Source of the DNA: Deltaproteobacteria bacterium UBA2221
GTDB lineage: Bacteria; Desulfobacterota; Syntrophorhabdia; Syntrophorhabdales; WCHB1-27
NCBI GenBank assembly: GCA_002328485.1
Contig: DCUF01000074.1
Coordinates: forward strand, 88,687-105,380
Reading direction: 5' to 3'
Length of the DNA stretch: 16,694 nt
The stretch's first letter is position 1; the number at the start of each line of letters is the position of its first letter. Shown one piece after another: positions 1-5,958 of this stretch. The translations under genes and the position numbers were made by a program. The notes beneath the pieces were generated by a model, which ran no database searches, was not told where the DNA came from, and saw only the letters and a program-made list of their open reading frames with translations.

Positions 1-47
1 AAGGCGATGTCGGCGGTGGCTACGTCATCGAGGTAGCGGTAGGGCAC
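1..47 (-). CDS. Archease, N-terminal fragment (partial)
   Basis: This is the first 15 codons of a gene that runs off the left edge of the window. Read on the minus strand from a GTG at 45-47, it gives (M)PYRYLDDVATADIA. This matches the typical archease N-terminus, in which a Y-x-Y/F-L-(D/E)-D-V-A-x-A-D segment carries the conserved metal-binding Asp. Archease is a small activator of RtcB that helps guanylylation and multiple turnover of the RNA ligase. The gene starts 7 bases after the rtcB stop codon, so the two are almost certainly cotranscribed. The last rtcB codons contain an AAGGG that could serve as ribosome binding site. The assignment rests on a short peptide plus the rtcB neighbour. 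The rest of the protein is not visible. Confidence 0.75.
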   Translation of the reverse strand, partial: MPYRYLDDVATADIA

Positions 48-54
48 GGAAAGC

Positions 55-1512
55 CTACCCTTTCACGTTTCCGACGGGGGTGAAACGGGCGACTGGTTTG
101 CTGGTGCCGCCTATCTTCGATGCTGCCACCACGTCATCGATATCCTTGTAGGCCCCTCCTGCCTCCTCGGCAAGGCCGGCATAGGACGCTGTTCTGATGT
201 AGATGCCCTTTTGTTCCAGATCGTGCTGGAGCCTGTCGCCGCGCCACTGTTTACGGGCCTTGGCCCGGCTCATGGTCCTGCCGCTTCCGTGGGCTGTGCT
301 GTAGAAGGTCTTCTCTGCCTCTTTGGTTCCCACAAGGAGGTAGGATCCGGTTTCCATGCTACCGCCGATGATGACCGGTTGCCCGATCGATTTGTATTGC
401 TCCGGCAGGCCTTGCATTCCAGGGCCGAAGGCGCGGGTGGCCCCTTTGCGGTGTACCAGAAGGTTCCTCTCCTTGCCGGCGACCATGTGGCGTTCCAGCT
501 TTGCTGTGTTGTGGCACACATCATAGATCATGTGGAGGCCAAGCCGCTCTGCAGATTGGCCGAACATCTCGGAAAAGACCTCCCGTATGCGGTGGAGGAT
601 CATCTGGCGGTTTGCAAAGGACATGTTGATGCCGCCCTTCATGGCCGAGAAATAGTCTCGACCTTCCGGGGAATCGAAAGGCGCGCAGGCGAGCTCCCGG
701 TCGTTTACATGTATATGGTACTTCTTTTCCATGACATTGAGGAATAGCTGGAGGTAATCGGTTGCCACCTGGTGGCCGAACCCCCTGCTGCCGCAGTGGA
801 ACATGAGCACAATCTGCCCAGGGAAGAGACCGAAGGCCTGGGCCAGCTTTTCATCATAGATGTGCTCTTTGCGGAGCACCTGTACTTCCAGATAATGATT
901 CCCCGAGCCGAGGGTGCCTATCTGGTTGAATCCCCGCTCCACGGCCTTTTCGCTCACGGTGTCGACGTCGACGCCGTCCATGGAGCCGAATTCCTCCGTC
1001 AGATCGAGGTCCTCCTGCCAGCCGTAGCCGTTCTTGACGCACCAGCGGGCTCCCCGCTCTACCACCTTGCGGAATTCGTCCCTTGACAGTCTCAGGAAAC
1101 CCTTGCTTCCGACCCCTGCCGGGACCGCCCTGAAAAGCCTGTCCACAAGCTCCTTGAGCCTTGGCTTGACGTCGTCATAGCTCAGGTCTGTTCTGACGAG
1201 CCGCATACCGCAGTTGATGTCGAATCCGATGCCTCCTGGCGAGATCACCCCGCCCTTCTCTATATCCATGGCGGCAACGCCACCTATGGGAAACCCGTAG
1301 CCGAAGTGGCCGTCAGGCATACAGAAGGCATAGCCGGTGATGCCGGGAAGGGTGGCGACATTGGTGATCTGGTCAAAGACGGCGTCATCCATGTCGCGGA
1401 GGAGCTTTTCGGTGGCGTAGATGCGGGCAGGCACCCTCATCCCTTCCTTGTAGGAGACAGGCAGCTCCCACACTGCCTCTGCCATTCGCTCTATTGCTGA
1501 AGGAGTTGCCAT
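55..1512 (-). CDS. rtcB: RNA-splicing ligase RtcB (3'-phosphate/5'-OH RNA ligase)
   Basis: The protein has 485 aa, a normal full length for RtcB. RtcB is a cytosolic GTP- and Mn-dependent ligase that joins RNA 2',3'-cyclic phosphate or 3'-phosphate ends to 5'-OH ends in tRNA splicing or RNA repair. The fingerprint is complete: PDGHFGYGFPIGGVAA (about 66-81), GGIGFDINCGMR (93-104, with metal ligands D98 and C101), GSGNHYLEVQ (N205, H206), FHCGSRGFGHQV (H239), CHN (H334), and the catalytic HGSGRTMSR whose H408 is the guanylylation site. There is no intein or truncation. The ATG at 1512 has AGAGGA six bases upstream and a good promoter further upstream. The archease start follows within 7 bases, giving the classic rtcB-archease pair. 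No RtcA or RtcR is visible here. Whether it serves tRNA maturation or RNA repair cannot be told from the sequence. Confidence 0.97.
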   Translation of the reverse strand: MATPSAIERMAEAVWELPVSYKEGMRVPARIYATEKLLRDMDDAVFDQITNVATLPGITGYAFCMPDGHFGYGFPIGGVAAMDIEKGGVISPGGIGFDINCGMRLVRTDLSYDDVKPRLKELVDRLFRAVPAGVGSKGFLRLSRDEFRKVVERGARWCVKNGYGWQEDLDLTEEFGSMDGVDVDTVSEKAVERGFNQIGTLGSGNHYLEVQVLRKEHIYDEKLAQAFGLFPGQIVLMFHCGSRGFGHQVATDYLQLFLNVMEKKYHIHVNDRELACAPFDSPEGRDYFSAMKGGINMSFANRQMILHRIREVFSEMFGQSAERLGLHMIYDVCHNTAKLERHMVAGKERNLLVHRKGATRAFGPGMQGLPEQYKSIGQPVIIGGSMETGSYLLVGTKEAEKTFYSTAHGSGRTMSRAKARKQWRGDRLQHDLEQKGIYIRTASYAGLAEEAGGAYKDIDDVVAASKIGGTSKPVARFTPVGNVKG

Positions 1513-1533
1513 AAAGAATCCTCTTACAAGAAT

Positions 1534-1562
1534 AGTGTAGGCCCGTGATGAGGGGAATACAA
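1534..1562 (-). promoter_or_regulatory. Probable sigma70-type promoter of rtcB
   Basis: On the minus strand a -35 box TTGTAT (1557-1562) and a -10 box TACACT (1534-1539) are separated by exactly 17 bases. A start site near 1527 would leave a leader of about 15 nt containing AGAGGA before the rtcB ATG. No sigma54 (RtcR-type) -24/-12 element was noticed. This is a motif match only. Confidence 0.5.
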
Positions 1563-1584
1563 GGGTGCACGAGGTGGGAGGGTG

Positions 1585-1613
1585 TTGTTGAAAGTCATGG
1601 CCTTTGATACAAT
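1585..1613 (+). promoter_or_regulatory. Probable sigma70-type promoter of the DUF4405-like gene
   Basis: The -35 box TTGTTG (1585-1590) and the -10 box TACAAT (1608-1613) are 17 bases apart. The predicted start lies about 25 bases before the ATG at 1646. It sits back-to-back with the rtcB promoter in a 133-bp divergent region. Confidence 0.5.
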
Positions 1614-1645
1614 CGGATCAGGCGTCAACGGATAAGGAGGGCTGA

Positions 1646-1840
1646 ATGAGTACTGCTCTGTGGCTCAAGCGAATAAACGTCCTTCTCTTTGTGCTTGTGG
1701 TGTTGCAGGCGATAACCGGCCTAACGGGAATCTTTGCGGTGGTCCATCCCGTGGGAGGAATCCTTCTGGTCATTGCAGTCGCCATCCATCTCTATCTCAA
1801 CCGTGCCTGGATCAAGGCGACCTATTTCAAGAAAAAGTGA
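1646..1840 (+). CDS. Small two-helix membrane protein, DUF4405-like
   Basis: The protein has 64 aa with two predicted transmembrane segments (about 10-32 and 36-51) and a basic C-terminus ending FKKK. The pattern of a His at the start of the second helix (H34, in VVHPVGGI) and another near its end (H48, in AIHLYLNRAW) followed by L-N-R-x-W resembles the DUF4405 family. Those small membrane proteins look like half of a cytochrome b-type haem-binding module, so b-haem binding by H34 and H48 is an inference. The ATG is preceded by a strong AAGGAGG seven bases upstream. The gene is monocistronic, with its own promoter, and converges on the CxxC protein gene. Function is unknown. Confidence 0.75.
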   Translation: MSTALWLKRINVLLFVLVVLQAITGLTGIFAVVHPVGGILLVIAVAIHLYLNRAWIKATYFKKK

Positions 1841-1910
1841 CCCCTCGTCATCCCGTGTCGTACCCGGCGCGCGGGGGAGCACCGCACCTCCAAGCCCGGA
1901 CAGTGTCCTC

Positions 1911-2258
1911 CTACCCTCGCTCCATCCGCTTAAGGATATCGACCGGATAGAGCTTGCGCATGCAATCCGGGCAGAGACCGTGGGTGAAGTCGGCCTCCGA
2001 GTTGTCCCGGATATAGACCTCCAACTGATTCCAGTAGCCCCTGTCATCTCTTATGTTTTTGCACGACGAACAGATGGGTAGTAGCCCTTTAAGTATCTTT
2101 ACTCCGGCGATCTCAGAATGAAGCGTCTCTATGGTCCTCATCTGCTGTTTTCGCACACGTCTGTATTCGTATTTCAGGGCCTCGAATCGGGCGACTCGGC
2201 GCCGAAGGCGGTTTAATTCGTCGATGAGTTCTTTCTTTTTCTTCTTCTCATCCTGCAT
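1911..2258 (-). CDS. Small coiled-coil protein with a CxxC/CxxC zinc module related to PAS sensor-kinase tails
   Basis: The protein has 115 aa from the ATG at 2258. Residues 5-50 are highly charged and likely coiled coil (KKKKKELIDELNRLRRR onward). Residues 57-105 hold LKGLLPICSSCKNIRDD, then GYWNQLEVYIRD and FTHGLCPDCMRKLYP, with Cys pairs C63/C66 and C96/C99. This module is known mainly as an appendage of PAS/GAF sensor proteins and response regulators in deltaproteobacteria, and here it stands alone. Zinc binding by four Cys is inferred from the spacing. The in-frame GTG at 2312 is seven bases after the HD gene stop but has no ribosome binding site, whereas the ATG at 2258 has GGGGA five bases upstream. 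It is the last gene of the MFS-HD unit. Its partner and signal are unknown. Confidence 0.8.
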   Translation of the reverse strand: MQDEKKKKKELIDELNRLRRRVARFEALKYEYRRVRKQQMRTIETLHSEIAGVKILKGLLPICSSCKNIRDDRGYWNQLEVYIRDNSEADFTHGLCPDCMRKLYPVDILKRMERG

Positions 2259-2318
2259 TGGTATTCCCCGGGAAGTATTGTTGCTTCCGGGGATGCAATA
2301 TCCGAGCCGCACGGGCCG

Positions 2319-3506
2319 TCACTCAAAGTCTGAATAGATCTCCCCCATCCTCAAACCCGCGATCACGCGGTGGGCATACTCCTTCTTCATGTCTGCCTTT
2401 ATCTTCTCGAAGTCGCCAGCCTTGATGCCGTTCGCTATGGCCAGGTGGGCCTCGATGAAGGCGGCCAGACGGTCCGCTGCCTCTACGATCTCTCCATCCC
2501 TGGGGCTGAAGCTGTCACTGTTGAAGTGTGCGCTTATCTCATCGCTCGTCTTCCTTACGACGCCGCCCTCGATCTGGACCACACCGTCGAATTCGATCTC
2601 GGTGAAGATCCTTATCTCTTCATGCCATTCCTGGGGAAGCAGACAGTAGACCTCCTCCTCCATCCTTTCTCGCTCATATTCCTTGATAAGATCGTCAAGG
2701 CCCCCTACCGATTTCTTGACAGGGTGGACGATGTCCCTGGTCAAGACCTCCGGCAGGTCATGAAAGAGACCGGTGAAGAAATTGTTGTAGGCCCGTTTTG
2801 GGCAGGCGCCGATCTCAAGGGAGAAAACATAGGAGAGGATGGCCACGATGAGCATGTGGCCCAGGACCGAGGTCTTTGGCACCCTGTGCACGTGGCTCCA
2901 TCGAAGCTGGAATCGGAGCTGTCCGCACAGATCGGCGAAGTTTCGCAGCCGGGAATAGAGGGCAAGGTGCTGAATGCCCTTCAGGTCGTAGTAGAGCTCC
3001 TGTTTTGCCTCCAGGTTTCGACGTATCCGATCGATCTCGTAGCCCTGGGGGTTGGCCCGCTCGATGATGTCGAACTCCCACTTTGTTGCGTAGAAGTGTG
3101 CTGCGCTCAGGATCCGCCTGTTGACCGTCCCATCAGACTCTTCGAAATAGGCCCGGAAACGCTTGACGAAACCGTTGGGCAAGGGTGAAATGACCGGCTC
3201 GAGCTGTTGGAAGACCCAGTCGTTCAACTGTCTGTACTTGTCGCGGTCTGCCTCGATGCGATGAAAGACCTGAGGCTTGAGGTCGGTGAGGACTATCCTC
3301 TGGAGAAACTCGAAAATGCCGCCTTCGATCAGTTCGATCCAGTCAAGTCCGGCCGTGTCCGACTCGAACTTCCCCAGCATGTAGGCCATAACCATCTTGT
3401 GGGCCTGTTTATCGAGCTCGGTCAGCTCGACGGTCCGTATCTTGTCGTTCCACCGCTGCATGTTCGCAGCCTCGAACAGCCTGAGTAGTAAGCCTTTTCG
3501 TATCAA
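2319..3506 (-). CDS. HD domain-containing protein (HD_3 family phosphohydrolase)
   Basis: The protein has about 395 aa when started at TTG 3504-3506. The N-terminus reads LLLRLFEAANMQRWNDKIR, then VELTELDKQAHKM, typical of long HD_3 proteins related to YfbR. The metal-binding HD signature is present: H217 (in LGHMLIVAILS), H249-D250 (in GLFHDLPEVLTRD) and a later D345 (in AADRLAAFIEAHL). Family members are metal-dependent phosphohydrolases; YfbR itself is a 5'-deoxynucleotidase. The substrate here is unknown. The TTG shares bases with the upstream MFS stop (TTGA), and AGGAGAGGG lies about six bases before it, which suggests translational coupling. The longer reading from ATG 3593 would overlap MFS by 91 bases with an atypical N-terminus. 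ATG 3461, with GAGG eight bases upstream, is a second alternative. Confidence 0.85.
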   Translation of the reverse strand: MIRKGLLLRLFEAANMQRWNDKIRTVELTELDKQAHKMVMAYMLGKFESDTAGLDWIELIEGGIFEFLQRIVLTDLKPQVFHRIEADRDKYRQLNDWVFQQLEPVISPLPNGFVKRFRAYFEESDGTVNRRILSAAHFYATKWEFDIIERANPQGYEIDRIRRNLEAKQELYYDLKGIQHLALYSRLRNFADLCGQLRFQLRWSHVHRVPKTSVLGHMLIVAILSYVFSLEIGACPKRAYNNFFTGLFHDLPEVLTRDIVHPVKKSVGGLDDLIKEYERERMEEEVYCLLPQEWHEEIRIFTEIEFDGVVQIEGGVVRKTSDEISAHFNSDSFSPRDGEIVEAADRLAAFIEAHLAIANGIKAGDFEKIKADMKKEYAHRVIAGLRMGEIYSDFE

Positions 3507-4825
3507 GGGGAGCCCTCTCCTGTTATCTCCTGGGGGTGAACCACCCGCGTTCTGCGAATCCGACCCGGCCCTGCGATCCAGACAAAGAGGCACGAGATGA
3601 GACTGACGATCGCAGTGTAGAGAAAGGCGACGCTGTAGCTGTCGGTCTTGTCGTAGATAAAGCCTGCCAGCCAGGCCCCGACCGCCGAACCGGAGCCAAT
3701 GACAGCCTCCACGACCCCGTAAATCGATCCAAAGTTTCTTCCCTGAAACATATCTGCCGCAACAGCCATAAACATGGGCGCCATAACCGCCCAGCCCAGC
3801 CCAAAAGTGAGGGCAAAAAGATAGACATAGACGTGAGCCTCGTGGCAGCGCCCCAGCAAGAGCAAGAACACGGCCGCAGCAGACAAAAAGGCCGTTCCGG
3901 CTGTCACGGTACTCTCGCGCCCGATTCTATCGGAGAGCCAACCCCAGAAGATGCGCGCAAAAAGGGAGATGATGCCCACAAGAGACACGATGTAGGCCGC
4001 GGTCATTGTTTCCAGGCCGCAGTCGACGAGGAACCTGACTTCGTGGATAAGAAGCCCGTAAAGACCGGTCATGCTGAGAAAACAGAAGCCCAGGAAGGCC
4101 CAGAATCGGGCTTGCCTGACAGCCTTCGAGACGGTCCACGCCGTGTTGGCCCATCCCGTGTCTATCACATGCACCTGTCGCATCCTGCGCTTTCCGCCGA
4201 TCGCTGCCCCGTCGACTCGGAGCCCCAACTCTTCAGGTTTGTGTTTAAGAAGGAGGGCGGAAAGAGGGAAGAGGATGCAGAAGGCGAGGGCCCCGAAGCA
4301 GAGGTAGCTGAACCGCCATCCGTAGCTGCTTATAAAATACTGGCAGAGGGGAACGAGGATGAAGGTGCCAAGTCCCATACCGGAGACGGCAATGCCGCTC
4401 GCGATCCCCCTCCTGCGCTCGAACCAGTAGGACAGGATGGTGGAATAGGAGACAATGCTGACAAAGGTAAAGCCGATAGCTACCAAAACCCCGTAGAAGA
4501 TATAGAAAATGAGCAGACTTTGGACCAGTGAGCAAAGGGCGAGTCCAACGGAGAGGAGGACGATACCCGGCAGGATCGTTTTTTTCGGCCCATGGTAATC
4601 AATAAGTCGCCCCACGATAGGCGCCATGGCGGTATAGGTCAACAAGGCCACCGACTGAACGCCTGCCGTGCTTCCTCGTGACCAATGAAATTCCTCGGTC
4701 AAGGCAACGAAGAAGACCGAGAAACTGGTGATGATCCCCATCCAAAAGGCGGTGGAGATAACACCCAAGCCAACGATCATCCAGCCGTAAAAGAAGGGGA
4801 GGCCGGCGAGACGTGACTCTTTCAT
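3503..4825 (-). CDS. MFS transporter, OFA / monocarboxylate-porter type
   Basis: The protein has 440 aa with about 12 predicted transmembrane helices in two halves of six. The start LPFFYGWMIVGLGV is typical of the oxalate/formate antiporter (OFA) and MCT-like subgroup. MFS motif A occurs between helices 2 and 3 (GRLIDYHGPKK) and again in the second half (WGWLSDRIGRE). The loop SYWFERRRGIASGIAVSGMGLG is also characteristic. Likely substrates are small mono- or dicarboxylates; this is family inference and the sequence cannot fix it. The ATG at 4825 lacks a good ribosome binding site. The stop overlaps the TTG start of the HD gene. The intergenic hairpin on the dodecin side (4875-4924) separates it from the dodecin gene. 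Confidence 0.9.
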   Translation of the reverse strand: MKESRLAGLPFFYGWMIVGLGVISTAFWMGIITSFSVFFVALTEEFHWSRGSTAGVQSVALLTYTAMAPIVGRLIDYHGPKKTILPGIVLLSVGLALCSLVQSLLIFYIFYGVLVAIGFTFVSIVSYSTILSYWFERRRGIASGIAVSGMGLGTFILVPLCQYFISSYGWRFSYLCFGALAFCILFPLSALLLKHKPEELGLRVDGAAIGGKRRMRQVHVIDTGWANTAWTVSKAVRQARFWAFLGFCFLSMTGLYGLLIHEVRFLVDCGLETMTAAYIVSLVGIISLFARIFWGWLSDRIGRESTVTAGTAFLSAAAVFLLLLGRCHEAHVYVYLFALTFGLGWAVMAPMFMAVAADMFQGRNFGSIYGVVEAVIGSGSAVGAWLAGFIYDKTDSYSVAFLYTAIVSLISCLFVWIAGPGRIRRTRVVHPQEITGEGSP

Positions 4826-4874
4826 GAGGGAAGAATAAAGGATAGGAAGATCGTCACCCGATGTGGAGACAGAG

Positions 4875-4924
4875 GACCGCCTCGCAGGACCTTTCGAGAC
4901 TCGGCCTGGTCGGCGGTCTTTTTT
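4875..4924 (+). terminator. Hairpin followed by T6 (reads as a terminator on the + strand)
   Basis: GACCGCC (4875-4881) pairs perfectly with GGCGGTC (4912-4918), with further pairing CAGG/CCTG inside the 30-base interior. Six T follow directly (4919-4924). The T-run is on the + strand although both flanking genes (dodecin, MFS) are on the minus strand. On the minus strand the hairpin is preceded by A6 and has no T-run after it. It could stop antisense transcription or, less efficiently, act after dodecin. Confidence 0.4.
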
Positions 4925-4926
4925 CC

Positions 4927-5142
4927 CTAGGTCTCGAGGACGAAGAGGACATCGAGGGTGACCCTGAATTCAATAATCTTGCCATCCTCTACCTTGCAGC
5001 GGTGATCCCGCACCTTGATGCCGGTGATCCCCCGTAGGGTTTTTGAAGCCCTTTTGAACCCTGTGGAAACGGCATCTTCAAAACTGCGCGGTGAGGATGC
5101 CACAATCTCTGTTATCCTGGCCACGGTGGCCTCATTTTTCAT
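4927..5142 (-). CDS. Dodecin-family protein lacking the flavin-stacking Trp
   Basis: The protein has 71 aa, the size of dodecin, a beta-alpha-beta-beta protein that forms hollow dodecamers binding flavins in halophilic archaea and many bacteria. The fold pattern is clear: VARITEIVASSPRSFEDAV (beta1 and start of alpha), FKRASKTLRG (helix end), then IKVRDHRCKVEDGKIIEFRV and LDVLFVLE (beta2 and beta3). The Trp that stacks on flavin in classical dodecins aligns with G41, and the companion Gln with R60. This member therefore belongs to the Trp-less subgroup and may bind flavin poorly or bind something else. AAGGAG lies nine bases before the ATG. A promoter candidate follows the kdsB stop codon. 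Confidence 0.9.
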   Translation of the reverse strand: MKNEATVARITEIVASSPRSFEDAVSTGFKRASKTLRGITGIKVRDHRCKVEDGKIIEFRVTLDVLFVLET

Positions 5143-5175
5143 GTCGCAAAACTCCTTGATCGATTCTTTTTTGAA

Positions 5176-5204
5176 AAACTATCAGGAACGCCTATCCGGG
5201 TCAA
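5176..5204 (-). promoter_or_regulatory. Candidate promoter of the dodecin-family gene
   Basis: On the minus strand a good -35 box TTGACC (5199-5204) is followed 17 bases later by a weak -10 box TAGTTT (5176-5181). It lies in the 75-bp gap between the kdsB stop and the dodecin ATG, so dodecin may be transcribed separately from uvrA-kdsB. Confidence 0.35.
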
Positions 5205-5217
5205 TCTTTTTTCTTCG

Positions 5218-5958
5218 CTATTTCCGAAAACCTGCTTCGGTGGCAGCCAACATCTCGTTGGCCCGTTTCAGATCCTCCTCTGTATCAATTCCGATCCCGT
5301 CGTAATCGACGCGAAGGACCTTTATGGGATGGCCGGCTTCAAGGGCCCGGAGCTGCTCGAGAGATTCGCATTCTTCCAGACTTCCTTTGGGCAGGGAGAC
5401 AAAGATCTCCAGGAAGTCCCGCGAGAAACCATAGATGCCCACGTGTTTGTAGAGGGGGCGGGCAACCGTCCGCTGCATGAAAGGGATAGGGGCTCGCGAG
5501 AAATAGAGGGCGAAACCATTCTTGTCGGTGACAACCTTGACGCTGTGCGGGCTTTGGTAATCGTGGGGGTCGGAAATGAACGAGCAAAGGGTGGCCATGC
5601 CCACCTTTTCCTCTTTTACGGCGGCAATGAGGGCGTCGATCATATCTCCCCGTATCTGAGGCTCGTCCCCCTGCAGATTGACAATGATATCCGCTTCCAC
5701 GCCACTCACGGCCTGACATACCCGGTCGGTGCCGCTCGGGCAGTGGGGGGAGGTCATGACCACGGGAGCACCGAAGGAGACGGCCTTCTCACGGATCCGT
5801 TCATCATCGGTTGTGATGATGACATCATCGGCGAGCTTGGATTCCAAAGCGCATTGGTAGACCCGCTCGATGAGCGATTTGCCCGCAATCTCTCTCAATG
5901 GCTTGCCGGGAAGCCTGCTGGAGCCATACCGGGCGGGGATGACGACGATGCTCTTCAT
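5218..5958 (-). CDS. kdsB: 3-deoxy-manno-octulosonate cytidylyltransferase (CMP-Kdo synthetase)
   Basis: The protein has 246 aa, full length for KdsB. It activates Kdo with CTP to CMP-Kdo in the cytoplasm, an essential step of the lipopolysaccharide inner core. The nucleotidyltransferase signature IPARYGSSRLPGKPL is at residues 7-21. Further motifs are IITTDDERI, CPSGTDRV, the metal-binding IVNLQGDEP (about 91-99), FSRAPIPFM and YKHVGIYGFSRDFL, and a C-terminal GIDTEEDL. The ATG overlaps the uvrA stop as ATGA (5955-5958), so translation is likely coupled to uvrA. The pairing with a DNA repair gene looks like chance operon packing, not a functional link. Confidence 0.96.
   Translation of the reverse strand: MKSIVVIPARYGSSRLPGKPLREIAGKSLIERVYQCALESKLADDVIITTDDERIREKAVSFGAPVVMTSPHCPSGTDRVCQAVSGVEADIIVNLQGDEPQIRGDMIDALIAAVKEEKVGMATLCSFISDPHDYQSPHSVKVVTDKNGFALYFSRAPIPFMQRTVARPLYKHVGIYGFSRDFLEIFVSLPKGSLEECESLEQLRALEAGHPIKVLRVDYDGIGIDTEEDLKRANEMLAATEAGFRK

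Noticed and set aside
2259..2312. N-terminal extension of the CxxC protein from GTG 2312
   Set aside because: No ribosome binding site, atypical residues, and a better ATG with GGGGA at 2258.
3507..3593. N-terminal extension of the HD protein from ATG 3593
   Set aside because: It would overlap the MFS coding region by about 90 bases and adds a Pro/Gly/Arg-rich segment unlike the family; TTG 3506 fits better.
3536..4531. 331-codon + strand open frame opposite the MFS gene
   Set aside because: It is fully antisense to a clear transporter, very rich in Asp/Gly/Lys/Pro without any recognisable domain, and lacks start signals; a shadow of GC-rich coding DNA.
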